Origin: Cephalotus follicularis
Lineage: Eukaryota > Streptophyta > Magnoliopsida > Oxalidales > Cephalotaceae
Assembly: GCA_001972305.1 (NCBI GenBank)
Contig: BDDD01001777.1
Location: 112,204-176,203 of the forward strand
Length of the DNA: 64,000 nt
Direction: 5' to 3'
Position numbers and translations under genes: made by a program. The first letter of the stretch is position 1. Each line of letters starts with the position of its first letter. Shown piece by piece: positions 1 through 12,101 of the stretch. The notes below the pieces were generated by a model. That model searched no databases, was not told where the DNA came from, and saw only the letters and a program-made list of their open reading frames with translations.

Positions 1-514
1 CAATTGCCACTCACACACTGCACATACAACACATTTCCGTTATGTTCGACACACAAAACATTTCCGTCGCCGAAACGCTGGCCGGATTCTGACCAACACA
101 ACCAAGCGGTGAAACACCCATCAACGGGTTCCATATTGAACGGTCTACTCAAAACCAGTCAAGACTCGTCGGGAATCGGCGCCGAACACCGTGCCACGGC
201 CGGCAGCGAGTTACCACTCACTGAGTCGAGTCACCGGACCTCAACAGGTCCGATCACCACCCAAAAACGCCACACATTCACCGATCCTACGCGTCACTGC
301 CCGTGACTCGCCGAGACTCGGCTCCAAACCCGCGGTCTCAGGCGACAGTGAGTCGACTCGCTGAGTCGACTCAGTCAACTGATTCCGGGCGATTCCGGCC
401 GAATCACGCCTCATCGGTGGTCAAAATGGGAAGAGCGGGCCTTCTTGATGAAAACCCCCTCCATCCGGGACGCTAACGGCGTCGGGAAACCCCGGGAAGA
501 GGCGCGACAGTGGC

Positions 515-716
515 GGGGGGGAGGGAGAAAAAAAAGAGAAAAGAGAAGGAAGGGGGGGAGAAAAAAGAAGAAAAAGAGAATAAGGGGGAGGAGGTTACCG
601 GTCGGTGGTGTGCCTGGGTTGACCGTCGTGCTCTCCCGGTCCGATAGCTGGCTCCGGCGTCCTCTCCCGATCTCTCTGCCGCTCTCTCTCCCAATCTCTC
701 TCTCTCTCTCTCTCTA
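515..716. repeat. Polypurine block followed by (CT)n tract
   Basis: About 80 bases (515-597) are nearly pure A/G. They are followed after a mixed spacer by a pyrimidine-rich stretch ending in a (CT) microsatellite of about a dozen units at 690-715. The two tracts are of opposite strand bias, so they could pair with each other in a folded strand. Low-complexity frames arise from this and are not genes. Confidence 0.8.
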
Positions 717-752
717 GCGCGGGCGCACAGAGAGCCCGCTGCCTCTTTCTTG

Positions 753-775
753 CACGGGCGCATGATGCGCCCGTG
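753..775. repeat. GC-rich perfect palindrome
   Basis: Two perfect 11-base arms, CACGGGCGCAT and its reverse complement, are separated by one base. A second, smaller GC stem (GCGGGC / GCCCGC) lies just upstream at about 718-739. Palindromes of this sort are common in plant LTRs; no function can be read from the sequence. Confidence 0.85.
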
Positions 776-3326
776 TATCTCTCTCCCTCCCTTTATGCAA
801 AATGCTTTCTCTTTAGTATTTACTGGCAAAATACTAAGGTCTGGGTCCCGATTTTTCCGCGAATCGCGACATAATTTATCAGAACAGCCACCAAAATAAT
901 CGCAATAATATTTCAAACATTTGGGCTTTATTGTTGTGCATTAAAAATAAGCTTTATTAGCCGTTTTGGTTAACACAATTACGACTTAAATGCGTAATGC
1001 CTTTTTATTACTCCGGGCCTCTATCGATTTTATCACAACTGTACACGCACCAATTTCATAATAATTATTTATGAAATTCGGGGCGTTGTAATTTTATACA
1101 CACACTTATGTGCATATCAATGAATAATTGAGTCATGTATGCTTAGGGGTGTGCAAAATTACCCAAAAAACAAAAATCGGTACCGAACTGCACCGTATTT
1201 TTTTTCGGTTCGGATATTTTGGGTTTTTCAGATATTTGGGGCGGGGATTGCGGGTAAAGATAAATTTGCGGTTCGGATGCGAGTATCAAAATTCTGAATT
1301 TTTGGGTATTCGGGTAGCCGAATACCCGAAAATTATGTGCCATTCCATTTGGGCTTTTTGCAAGACAACACAACATAAACACTGACTAACGCACGCAAGC
1401 CCACTGCCCCCAGCCCATTACAGCTCCGCACCGTATAATGCACCAACAAACAAATACACGAAACTCACGCTTTTGAAACATTTCGCCCATAGCAAATTCC
1501 CAATTCCCAAATCGCAACAGACCATCCATTTCGTTCGTAACCGGTAACCCTAACACTGTCAACGCCTCCTCCTCGTCTCCTCCTTGCCTCATCCTCATCC
1601 CATTTCGTTACGGGAACGACAAGTCAGACTGTCAACAGCCACGCCCACGCTTGAAGAAAATTTTCGACCATTCCCAAATTGCAAATCGCACAACCCTAAC
1701 ACTGTCAAAGGCTACGGCTCCTCCTCGTCTCCTTGCCTCAGTTCGTTAGCAACAACAACAAGTCGACAACAACCACCTATCCTCCTCGTCTCCTCTCATT
1801 GTCAACGGCTCCTCTCCTCCTCGCCCTCTCACTCTCCCGAGACACAGACAGCGTATAAAGTAGGTAGGTTTACTTAGTCATTTTCTTTTGTTTTTGTTTT
1901 TAGTTGGTGAATGAATGATCATGATTTTTGACTGATTTTCTCTGCTTTGCCCGTTGCATTGCGTCCCCTATTTTTTTTAATTGGATTTGTTTTATGCAGG
2001 TTGAAAACCACAGTGTTATGCAGGTTTTCAACTGATATAATATAACACTGCATACCTCAGTTGATTGTGTTATGCAGGTTGTTGATAATTATTAGTTCCC
2101 TTTCTTCGTGAATGTCTTTTACGTCATCTTCAGCATTAGGGGTTGATGATGATCCACTTGATTGTGCAAACAGTTCTTCAGCATTGATGATTGTTTGTTA
2201 AGTGAAACAAAAGACACTTTAAAAAATGTACAATCTAATTATTTTAAATAATAAGTTATATGTTTGAGTAAGTCAATAAAATACATCGTAACTTGTAATT
2301 AAGATAATACATTGGCAAGATTTTTGATAAGGTAATGAGTTTTATTCAAAAACCTTTCCAGTTGTGAATAATTTACTTATTTGCCTTTTATTGAAATCAC
2401 TAAAGTTTATTTGGGATATGTATATCACCCCAAATAGTTTTCCTAATTTTGAATATAATGTATTCATTGCTTCTTCGTCACACTGTTTAATGAGCAATAT
2501 ATTTATAGTTCCTACTTTTTCTGTGGAGAATTGCAGTAAGCTTGAGAAAAGAAATTTTTTACCTTGGCATATATATCGTACAAATCTGAAACAGGATGCT
2601 TATTATCTTTCCAGCTTCTTTGTCGAAAACAACCAACGTCATTGTATCAGTAGAGTCGTTTACTTGAATATGCAAATTGTACAACATAGTAATGTTAATA
2701 GTTTCTTTTATTTTATTGTGATTATAATAACAAAACTATTAGGTATTGGATATTGAACTTTTGTTTTACATTTGGAAACCACATTTTTTCTTCTTTTCTT
2801 TGTGTTTTCTTCCGATATTATTCACAAGAAGCATAATACCAGCCACAATAAGTTATTATCTTGAAAATTGTTGCCTTGCATATGTATGATGTATCCTGTG
2901 TTATTGGCACAAAATAATAGGTTGACCAAGTTTGGATTTTCTTACAATTATTAATCTAATGTGTAGTTGTAGACAAACCTTGATGATTGTTATGCCATAA
3001 TGCCATAATCTACAATCCACACACATTAAGCCATATTGTTATGTGTAAGGCCCTTCCACTTTTGATTTGCAGTACACATTAAACAAATAGGCTATAATTA
3101 TTTGAGGGGGGGATGGATGTAGTACACATTAAGTAAGGGGATGCAATGCACATGGCAATCCTTCCTCATGTACACTGAATCCCCTGGTTTTTGGATATGC
3201 TTATTGTAATTCTTACTCCAATTTACTTCTAGAATTCTGCTTGCAGTTCCAATTGCAACAGCTTTTCACTTGGTAAAATTCACAAACTTGTTTGTATATA
3301 TTAATGGATTATACTATTATGTGTAG

Positions 3327-5366
3327 ATGTCGCTTGAAGAAGAAAGGGAGTTCGACACAATTGATGAAACTGAAGTGGACATGAATGCAATGGAGGATGC
3401 TAGTGCTTTTGAGGCAAGCAATAAGAATTAAAGAAAGATCCATGAATCTAGGTCTGAGGTATGGCTTCACTTTTCAAAGTATAGACATAGTGATGGGAGG
3501 ATGAAATCAAAGTGTAACTATTGTGAGAGGGATTATGCAGCTGACACACACACATGGTACTTCTTCTCTTAAGGCTCATCTTAGGACTTGCAAAAAATAC
3601 CCCCCAAATTTAGATAAGTCCCAAGTCATATTGAGTCTTAAACCTAAAGACCAAGTGATTGAGAGCTGTACGGGTAGTACACTTAGTAATTGGAAGATGG
3701 ACCAAGATGCTGCTAGAAATGCCTTAGCTCGCATGATAATAATTGATGAGCTCCCTTTTAAATCTGTTGAGAGTGAAGGGTTTAGACAATTGATAGTTGT
3801 GATATAACCATGGTTTAAGGTTCTGTCACGTTATACAGTGACGAGAGATTGCTATCAATTGTATTTGAATGAAAAGTTGAAATTACAAAAATTTCTGAAA
3901 TTGTCTTGTGATAGAGTTTGCCTAACAACAGACACGTGGACATCCTTGCAAAGGATCAATTACATGTGTTTAACGGCTTATTTCATTGATGATCAATGGA
4001 AATTGAACAAAAGGATTCTTAACTTTTGTCCAATTTCTAATCATAGGGGTGAAGATATTGGAATGGCTATTGAGAAGTGTTTGATGGATTGGGGAATTAA
4101 GAAAGTGATGACTATTACTGTAGATAATGCTTCCTCCAATGACCTTGCTATTAATTATTTGAAAGATAGGTTTCGTAGTTGGGGTACTAATGTTTTGAAC
4201 GGGCTACTCCTTCATATGAGGTGTGTAGCCCACATTAAAAATCTTGTGGTGGTTGACGGATTGAGTGAAGTGGGTGAGTCCGTGACTCGGGTTAGAGCGG
4301 CTGTGAGATATGTGAGACATTCTCCAGCTCGATTGAAGAAGTTTAAGGAGTGTGTCCAGATTATACAAATTGAAAGCAAAAGGTTGTTATGTCTAGATGT
4401 GTCTACTAGATGGAACTCAACCTATTTAATGTTAAATACCGCTTTAAAATTTTGTGAAGCATTTGATAGGTTTGATCTGTTAGATCCTTTGTATAGGATT
4501 GAGCTTGAAAAGTTTGATGATGTGAATGCCTGTGGGAGGATGAATGGGAAGGGAAGACCTAGTGAGGAAGATTGGGGAAATGTTGGGAGGATGGTGAAGT
4601 TTCTAGAGAGCTTCTATAAGCTCACTGTACGTGTTTCGGGTTCTTTATTTGTCACCTCAAATATTTACTTCAATGAGATTTGCAGGGTGTATTGCCTTTT
4701 GAATAGGTGGATTGAAATTGGAGATTTTGAGTTGAGGTCAATGGCTTTAAAAATGAAGGCCAAGTATGAAAAATATTGGGGGAACCCTAAGAAGATGAAT
4801 TTCCTAATTCATGATGGAGTTGTACTTGATCCAAGGCGAAAGATGAAGTTTGTGGAGTTTGGTTTATCAATAATATATGAAAATGAAGATGAGTTGAAAA
4901 ATGAGATGATAAAGAAAGTTGAAGATATTGTTAAATCTTTATTTTGTGAATATGAGAAGAACTATGCTTCAAACACTCGAAGGAAGGTGACCAATCAAGC
5001 TCAAGTGTGATGATGGATTCTATAATCCATGATGTAGATGATGTGGATCCAACGGATATATTTAATTCTCAAATTAATACGTCGGATAATGTTCATACCA
5101 AAACTGAATTGGATAGTTATCTTAATGAAACAATCGAGAAGGATGTTGAGGGCTTTGATATTTTATGCTGGTGGAAAGTACATAGCCCTAGATTTCCTAT
5201 CCTTTCACGTTTGGCGAGACATGTATTGGCCATTCCCATCTCCACTGTTGCTTCGGGGTCTGCATTTAGCATTGGAGGACGTGTGCTCGATTCATTTAGG
5301 AGCTCTTTGACTCCTACCATTGTTGAATCTCTCATATGCTCCCAAGATTGGCTTCGGTCTTCATAA
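3327..5366 (+). pseudogene. hAT transposase with BED zinc finger (RICESLEEPER-like), broken
   Basis: The start is ATG at 3327, giving an acidic N-terminus. A BED finger follows at about 3450-3600 (CNYC ... HLRTC). The catalytic core lies at 3838-5010 with TTDTWTS (first Asp), TVDNASSND (second Asp) and DVSTRWNSTY. The C-terminal dimerisation domain is at 5007-5366 (SPRFPILSRLARHVLAIP, GGRVLDSFRSSLTP). Known hAT transposases cut and paste DNA as oligomers using a D-D-E triad whose Glu lies in the ASExxF motif. Here that motif is VASGSAF, so the Glu codon is GGG (5256-5258). Other lesions are a stop at 3429, a frame change in the CA run near 3543-3555, a stop at 3805 and a frame change near 5005. 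It is clearly a dead gene. Confidence 0.9.
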
Positions 5367-6300
5367 CGAATCAATGTTGAAGAAGCTTTAGAGGATCTTG
5401 AAAAGTTTGAGATTGTTAATTTTTATATTTTTGCATTGTTATTAGTTATTCAATTGTATATTTAATTTCAAATAACCGCAACACTCTTGTTATTATTACT
5501 TATAATTCTTTTATACTTTTTTTTCTTTAAATTTTCAGATTTGGGGGAGTTGTCTTCAGCAGTGAGGATCAACTAATTTGAAGTTTGGAACTTGGAATTT
5601 CTTGAATTTGTTTCAATGTAATATTGGTGGTTTGGTTTACTATTGTTTTTAATGAATTGATGTATTTTGCTATTTGATGTAATTGATACTGCAATGTTGT
5701 TGGTGGTTTTATACTTTTGTAATTTTCAATTTGTTAGACTAACATAGGCGTAATTTGTACTGTTAGTTTGCTACTGTACTATGTTCTTGAAAGTCAGCAA
5801 TTTTCATTTGGTTAGATTATGTAGTTGTTATAATTGATACATGGTAATAGGGTAAGGTATTGACTATTGAGTTTGCTAGTATTGAAATTCTTCACAGAAG
5901 TTGTTGCTGTTAATTGTATTTGTTTTCATGTTGAGTTGTTGATTATATAATTGTATATGATTTACTTGGAAACAGGAAGCTTGAAAACAAGAAACATGTT
6001 CTCTTTTGTTCATGTTCAGTGTATAGTGAGTCTGCTAGTGTTCGATTTTGCTATTTGTTCTAATGTTGAGTCCATTTTTTATTGAATGTTTTCATGTACA
6101 ACGAATATAAAATAAACAGGTTTAATTTGTTTTCATGTTTTAGAGTCATTATTTTTGTCGATTTAATAGGTGTATTAGTGATAATTTGTTGAATAATTGG
6201 ATTATTTGATTAGTATTTGATATAATTAGATGGACTATTAAATATTAGATTTTTAGTTTTAAAAATTTTGTATTAATTTAATAATTTTAATTTAAAGTTT
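5367..6300. other. AT-rich 3' part of the hAT element
   Basis: This is untranslated 3' sequence of the hAT element, with no coding potential and no recognisable repeat. The subterminal GC-containing repeats start only after 6300. Confidence 0.6.
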
Positions 6301-6572
6301 AAAAATGCGGTTTTTACCCGCAATACCCTCAAACCGCATTAAAGTTTGGGGCGGGTAACCGGAACCAGAACTCCAAGTGCGTTTAGGGATTTTTGGACCC
6401 GAAAAATAGAAAAACCAAACCGCAAAAAATTACGGTTCGGTTTTTACCCGCATAAACATGCTCAGTCTAATTACTGTACTTGTGATTAATATTCTATTAA
6501 CTCAATCGTGATATTTGATGTTCTATCTTTCTAGAGCAAGTATATAAATTTTCAAGTCAATCAAATATCTAT

Positions 6573-6982
6573 AGATTTTCCCTCGAATAAGCTTTTGTCT
6601 TATTGTACGTATATGAAAAAATAATATAACCATTAAAATTATTATGTATATATGAAATAGATAGAAATATTCACTAAATATAAAAATTGGCAAGAATAAC
6701 CTACATAGATAAAAGAATCCAACAATCCAACTGTTAGTGTGTGTGTGTATATGGATAGAAAATTAAATCCAAGAGTTGTAGATTCATTTAATATATATTT
6801 ATGTTGGTGTTGGTGTGTATATACATAGAAGCAAATTATAAAGCTTTAAGTACAACAAGATGCAAATTATAGAATCCAATAAGTTTTTGGTTAAATTGAA
6901 AAACTTGTTTTATATTTATTTGAGGTTAGGGTTCAATTCTTAATCCCATTGTTTATAAAAAAAATATTACATGTGGTGCGGG
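6573..6982. repeat. Tandem duplication unit A, copy 1
   Basis: A 410-base AT-rich unit runs from AGATTTTCCCTCG to a right edge GTGGTGCGGG. It is immediately followed by a second copy starting at 6983. Copy 1 has no LTR in it and therefore shows the uninterrupted sequence (GTGTATATACATAGAAG) at the site where copy 2 received a solo LTR. A B-box-like GGTTCAATTC occurs near 6930, but no A box is seen, so a Pol III gene is not supported. Confidence 0.85.
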
Positions 6983-8278
6983 AGATTTTCCCTCGAATAA
7001 GCTTTTGTCTTATTGTACGTATATGAAAAAATAATATAACCATTAAAATTATTATGTATATATGAAATAGATAAAAATATTCACTAAATATAAAAATTGG
7101 CAAGAATAACCTACATAGATAAAAGAATCCAACAATCCAATTGTTAGTGTGTGTGTGTATATGGATAGAAAATTAAATCCAAGAGTTGTAGATTCATTTA
7201 ATATATATTTATGTTGGTGTTAGTGTGTATATATGTTGATACAGAAATCCTTCTCTCAACAGTATCCTAAGTGGAGGACTTTGATTTGTTAAGAGAAACG
7301 CTTGTCACTGAATGCCTTGAGGAAGAATATGATCTCGGACACCTGCACAAAGCAACAAAAATGGTGGAAGTCCAGGAGGTTGTTCTCCCGGGGACACTCC
7401 GACGCTCAAGTTAGTCAAGTGCAGATGAAATATTATACTCTCTTTAATGTAAAATTGCTGACCTTTGTTCAGTATGTTGAACTTGTATTTATAGTGGTGT
7501 TTTTGTAACTGATAGAGCGTGTAAATCGGATGTGATCGTTATCCCCTAGGAAATGCCGAGGATCTCGGACATTCCCTTATCTCCGCCTGTAATATCGCTG
7601 TTTTCCTTTGTTGTAGTTGATTGTGACTCAATCTCTTTGTTTGTATAAGCATAAATCCCAACAAATCTGCTGAAGATAATCTCCTTATCCCGTAGATAAG
7701 GTTTAAGTCCTCCGTTTTCATAGCTGTAAAGGAAAGTGAGTCTCTGCTATGGTTCCGAGGATGGAACAAATTTAAGTACGTCCGAGGAGGAGATCCTCAG
7801 TTTCTGTGTAGCGGAGACCGTATCTCCTATTTCTTGTCTGATGGGTATTGTGGGCAGAGGTAGTCCTTGGCCCTTACTCCTTGTATTTGGTCTTCTGCCT
7901 TTGAGTCCGAGGAGTGTCCTCGGACCTGTGGTCTCAGTGTGTTGTCCTCAAAAAATAATGATCCTCGGCTCTTGGTCCGAGAAGGACATTCTTTGTCATG
8001 TGTACGCTCCTCGGCACGGTCTGTTTGCCAAGCTTCTAGTCTTCTATGGACAGCTGGTCAAGTCTGTTGTGGACACGTGTCCATGTTTTTATAAACATAT
8101 TTTTCCTCCATCAATATACATAGAAGCAAATTATAAAGATTTAAGTACAATAAGATGCAAATTATAGAATCCAATAAGTTGTTGGTTAAATTGAAAAACT
8201 TGTTTTATATTTATTTGAGGTTAGGGTTCAATTCTTAATCCCATTGTTTATAAAAAAAATATTACATGTGGTGCGGGG
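6983..8278. repeat. Tandem duplication unit A, copy 2, with LTR insertion
   Basis: This is the same unit as 6573-6982, nearly identical, split by the solo LTR at 7234-8113. The right part (8114-8276) ends in the same GTGGTGCGGG edge and then jumps directly into a fragment of hAT transposase. A third copy of the right part lies at 12277-12440. Confidence 0.85.
7234..8113 (-). mobile_element. Solo LTR, Tat-like Ty3/gypsy, fossil
   Basis: An 880-base sequence starts TGTTGATACAG and ends CCTCCATCA (TG...CA), flanked on both sides by the 5-base target duplication ATATA (7229-7233 and 8114-8118). The homologous site in unit A copy 1 is uninterrupted. The minus-strand orientation is inferred because CCGGGGACACTCCGACGCTC (7394-7413) is the reverse of a conserved block found in plus-oriented LTRs elsewhere in the window. 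There are no internal genes: it is a solo LTR, the product of LTR-LTR recombination. The clean target duplication suggests a fairly young insertion. Confidence 0.85.
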
Positions 8279-8612
8279 AAGGTGACCAATCAAGCTCAAG
8301 TGTGATGATGGATTCTATAATCCATGATGTAGATGATGTGGATCCAACGGATATATTTAATTCTCAAATTAATACGTCGGATAATGTTCATACCAAAACT
8401 GAATTGGATAGTTATCTTAATGAAACAATCGAGAAGGATGTTGAGGGCTTTGATATTTTATGCTGGTGGAAAGTACATAACCCTAGATTTCCTATCCTTT
8501 CACGTTTGGCGAGACATGTATTGGCCATTCCCATCTCCACTGTTGCTTCGGAGTCTGCATTTAGCACTGGAGGACGTGTGCTCGATTCATTTAGGAGCTC
8601 TTTGACTCCTAC
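8277..8612 (+). pseudogene. hAT transposase C-terminal fragment (duplicate)
   Basis: This is a 336-base copy of 4982-5317, differing at about three bases. It encodes the linker and hAT dimerisation domain up to SFRSSLTP. It retains the family-typical VASESAFSTGG, including the catalytic Glu that the copy at 5.25 kb has lost. It is bounded on the left by unit A and cut on the right by an LTR starting at 8613. It is best explained as part of a tandem duplication of the block 4982-8276 rather than as an independent insertion. It is not a gene on its own. Confidence 0.9.
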
Positions 8613-11275
8613 TGTAAGAGCCCTAAATATTATAAAATATTATTACTGGGCCTTATAATTATTTTTCCACTTTTTGGGCTGAACCCGAATTTATGACGTA
8701 ATTATTTGGACCTTAATGTGGTGTAAATAATGGTCTCTGGCTTAAGAATTATTTTTATTTACTTTGGGCCGAAATTATAAAGCATAAGGTGATTGGGCCA
8801 AGATTAATATGGTACAAGTATTTGGACTTAAAAATTCAAAAAAGAAAGACCATTTGAAGAAAAAGGCAGCCCAAAGCCCAAAGCCCAAAGAATAGCCAAT
8901 TTCCTTCAAAATTTCGTGAAACATCCAGAGCCTTCTATTTGTGGGTATATAAGGACAAAGGGTGCCATGAACTATGCTTTTAGCATTTTACACATACTCT
9001 GGTGCTAGAAGAATCGAGAGAAGTGAAGAAGTGAAAGTGGGTGGGGACCTGCTGTTGGTAAAGAAGGAGAAAGAAGACAAGAAGAAGGGTCCCTGCACAT
9101 ATATATATATATTGTTTGAGGGTGTGTGCTATCTCCTTTGAAGCAAGAGAATTGAGCAAGGGTGAGGAGGAGAAAAAGCTAAGTGTGTAGCAGTCCTCAA
9201 CTGGAAGGAAGTGGGCGATCTCCGTTTCCAACCACCTCCAGGTAGGTTGCTCCTTATCCGAGTGCCTACCAGCATGTATGTATTTGTGATTGTTTTGTGT
9301 GTGTGTATGTATGCCTTCTCTTCTCGTATCATTGCGTGCTGTTATGCTTGTTATAGGCAGATGATATATATATACATAGAAATGCTGATTAATGGATTAC
9401 CTGGTATAATAACAGTCTACATATATATGTATATATATTGCAATATTGAGAGGAAGAGAAACAAAGTATGCGCACGAAGGCGCCATCTCTGCTACACGTT
9501 CAAGAACGCACCAGCCAAGCGCAGGGGACACCCCTGTCCTCTGCATGCGCTCCCCACCACTGCCATAACCACCCACGCGTCCTTGTGCCAAGAACGCTAC
9601 CGAGGACGCCAAGTTGAGTGCCTCATTTTCCCCTGCATGTAATGGCACCGGACTTTCACTGTGAAGACGCCAGAGGTGCCAAACGCAGAGGAAGCTTTCG
9701 TCCTTTGTCCTTTGCTCGCGTCTTCTCCACTGAGTGCCTGGGGACCATGCCAGATGAGCCATTTCTAGGAGATGCATGCGTTACCTTTCACTGCATGTGC
9801 CTCGCCCCACTGTGACGACCGAGATGAAACACTTGAGGAGCAATGGCTGTGGAGTAACGCCCGAGGTGCCAAGCTCCCATGTCCGAGCAAAGGTGCCAAG
9901 CTCCCATGCTGAGCTACCTTGGTGCCAGGGGTGCCATGAGTGCAAGAAGACGAAGCCTGGGAAGCAATGTGCCTGGGGTGACCGAGCTGGAGGAGACACA
10001 TGCCAGAGGTGCCGTCCGTGGCCTACTGTGTCGTGGGTCTCCTCTGCCAGGCGCCAGTGAAGCCGCCCATGGTCCTTCCTTACCCGAGGTGCCCAATGGC
10101 TCTTCCCTGCCATAGACCGTGCTTCCACTTGAATAAGATATCCTCTACCATGTCTTCCCAGTAAGCGTTTAACAAGAAATATTACTGTTGTAAGCATGCA
10201 TGCATCCCCGGCCATAGTATTGCTTCCTGCAAGTATTCACAAGTAAGGAAATTGTATGTTTGTGTACCCCATGCAGATAAGGAATAAAGCAATGGAGCAT
10301 ATATATGTATGCATGCATGCGTGGGCGGTTAATTGACAAATATGCCTGCATGCAACCAACGAAGAAGAAGGGATTTAAGAATCAGGCCGTACGGTGCGTT
10401 TAGAGACAATGCCCATGCATGTGTTTTATTTGTGTCTCAATTGCGTTTCACTATGCCTTAAGAATGATTATAAATGTTAAAGAAATGAATGGAATTAGCA
10501 AATGAAGTCTAAGGATAATACCAGGCTGGTGAGCCCAACAGGGGAGAATTCCGCCGAGCAGGTGAACCTACGGGGTGAACTCCGCGGGGCAGGTGATCCT
10601 CGGGCGAACCGCCAATGGTGAACCTAAAGGTGAATTCCGTCAGAGCTGGTGATCCAAAGGGTGAACCGTCAGAGCAGGTGAGCAAAGGGCGAATTCCGCT
10701 CGGCAGGTGAACCTGGAGGAGAACTCCGCGGGTAGGTGAGCCTAAAGGTGAACCATGTATATTGACCATGACCATAGGATGACCGGACTAGACTCCTCTG
10801 TGATATGATTTTTATGTATGATTCGAGTAGAGTAGTCCGAGGATAAAAGCATGAAAATGATGATGATGATTATGCTACGGATTGTGTTTTGTATTCATGC
10901 ATATTTATTATTTTCTACTCTGTTTGCATTGTTTGTTCCTCTGGTATGTGCCCGTGTATGGGGTGACCTACACAACCCTCAGGGTTGCTGACCCATTCTT
11001 TTGAATAGGCCAGGTACAGGAGCAGGTATTGGAGGCACATCGCAGCAGCGGCAAGGATAAAGAGTACAGTAAGTTCTCCTCCTCGACAGTACGCTTCCAT
11101 GGATGCAATTGCAGAAAATAAATTATGTATTTATTTTATTCTGGTTCATAGCGGTATGTAATTTATATGATCGAACTGGGTCTGTAATCCACACATTAAA
11201 TAAAGGACTTTGATTTTATTTATTTTATTAAGTTTTAAATTTTTATGCTTATTTTTATGATGATTGTACGGATTG
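8613..11275 (+). mobile_element. Long gypsy LTR (Tekay-like), fossil
   Basis: The sequence starts TGTAAGAGCCC exactly where the hAT fragment stops. It contains a TATA box (GGTATATAAGG near 8945) and a GC-rich middle with degenerate repeats. The 3' part (ACACAACCCTCAGGGTTGC near 10970, an AATAAA-like zone near 11200, GTACGGATTG at 11267) is typical of long LTRs of Tekay/Del chromoviruses. A second copy is at 49749-51469 and a 3' fragment at 45489-45648. No gag, pol or second LTR is attached, so it is a solo or truncated LTR. The right end is uncertain because the GGGGCGTGACA terminus seen in the other copy is absent here. Several open frames at 9.2-10.2 kb are shadows of the GC-rich middle. 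Confidence 0.7.
10526..10770. repeat. Degenerate GGTGAACC / GGTGAATTCCG repeats in LTR
   Basis: About five units of roughly 45-50 bases alternate GCAGGTGAACC, GGGTGAACTCCGC and GGTGATCC motifs. The same series occurs at 50690-50915 in the related LTR, so it belongs to the LTR family and is not a host satellite. Confidence 0.75.
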
Positions 11276-12076
11276 TCTTGTTTGTTTCACTTCTCAGTTG
11301 TAGGTATAGGTATCAATAGGTTAAATTAGTTCTAGTTGCCGATTAGCTTGTGGTTTTGTCTTATTTGGATTCTATAAGCAATACTTCCAGGCTTTAATAA
11401 GAGGGACATGAACGAAAAAAACTTAGTCTTCTCATTATAATAATTAGTGTTCATACTATCGGTACAATTACGTAACCAAATCTACCTCCTTTAACTCATC
11501 TTTTCTTTTTTTGATCAGTTTAATAAAAAGTTAACAGGAACAAATCAATAAAAAATTTCTCTCTTTTCTTTCAATTCCCTCCTTAAATTCCCTATCAAAG
11601 AACCAAACAATAGTAGGGTGAAAAACAAACCTTCCTATTCAATTTTTAAACCTTAATTTTTTTTTTAGTAAAAATTTTGATAGGAGTACATTTTTTTTTT
11701 TAGATTTAATAGTAATAAGTATTATTTGGATAGAAGATATATGAATTTACTAGGAGGTTCAGGTAAATACTATCATTTTTAACTTCTCCTAATTTTTCAT
11801 TTAAAATCATATTACCAAACAAAACAAAACAAAAGAAAGAAAAATAGATTTGTTTGTATTTACTTGGATAGATAAGAAAAGAGAAGAGAGCAATTTGTAG
11901 GTTTGTTATAAATTATTTTGTTGATAGATAATATAATATAATATAAGAAAATAAATAAATTAATTATTATAATAGGAAATAAAACAGAAGTGAAATTTTG
12001 AGGAGTTTGTTCATGTAACATAATATTCATACAGTGCGGGGCTTATCACCCTACCCGGGGTGCTGAGCTGTGCACC
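11276..12076. other. AT-rich unassigned sequence before gap
   Basis: There are no open frames of note and no terminal repeats. The sequence is AT-rich with homopolymer runs. The last 45 bases turn GC-rich (GTGCGGGGCTTATCACC...) just before the N run. The origin of this stretch is unknown. Confidence 0.6.
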
Positions 12077-12101
12077 NNNNNNNNNNNNNNNNNNNNNNNN
12101 N
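12077..12101. other. Assembly gap (25 N)
   Basis: There are twenty-five Ns. The sequence right of the gap is a near-identical copy of 7940-8278, so the gap sits inside a repeated LTR and its true length is unknown. Confidence 1.

Larger units (their letters stand above)
1..1110 (-). mobile_element. Probable gypsy-type LTR piece, GC-rich
   Basis: No convincing gene is seen here. Read on the minus strand, the right edge (about 1070-1105) contains ACAACGCCCCGAATTTCAT, a start common in plant Ty3/gypsy (Tekay-like) LTRs. It is followed by AT-rich sequence and then by a GC-rich part with purine and pyrimidine tracts. Base composition differs sharply from the AT-rich flank beyond 1.1 kb. The several open frames here are low-complexity (Arg/Lys/Ser/Pro) and do not resemble proteins. 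No second LTR, primer site or gag/pol is visible, and the left end runs off the window. The family call is an inference; it could equally be a GC-rich gene promoter. Confidence 0.35.
1144..6469 (+). mobile_element. hAT DNA transposon, degraded
   Basis: The left end reads TAGGGGTGTGCAAAATTACCC, the typical start of plant Ac/Tip100-type hAT elements. The right end, read inward, is TAGACTGAGCATGTTTATGC, an imperfect match. Both subterminal zones are rich in GGTTCGG and ACCCGCA motifs (1200-1330 and 6300-6460), as expected for transposase-binding subterminal repeats. The single gene inside encodes a BED-finger hAT transposase. Flanking 8-base target duplications are not evident, which fits an old insertion. 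AT-rich noncoding sequence fills 1.9-3.3 kb and 5.4-6.3 kb. The element is not mobile by itself because its transposase is broken. Confidence 0.8.

Noticed and set aside
473-916. Minus-strand open frame of 147 codons rich in Arg, Glu, Ser and Phe
   Set aside because: It arises from the purine and CT tracts, has no domain and sits in probable LTR sequence.
6860-6982. tRNA-derived SINE or tRNA gene (GGTTCAATTC B-box-like)
   Set aside because: No A box at the right distance, no cloverleaf and no poly(A)/TSD structure. A similar B-box-like word near 34205 was rejected for the same reason.
9211-10215. Several overlapping 60-144 codon frames on both strands
   Set aside because: They overlap one another in the GC-rich middle of a Tekay-like LTR, show no domains and are not conserved as frames in the second copy at 50 kb.
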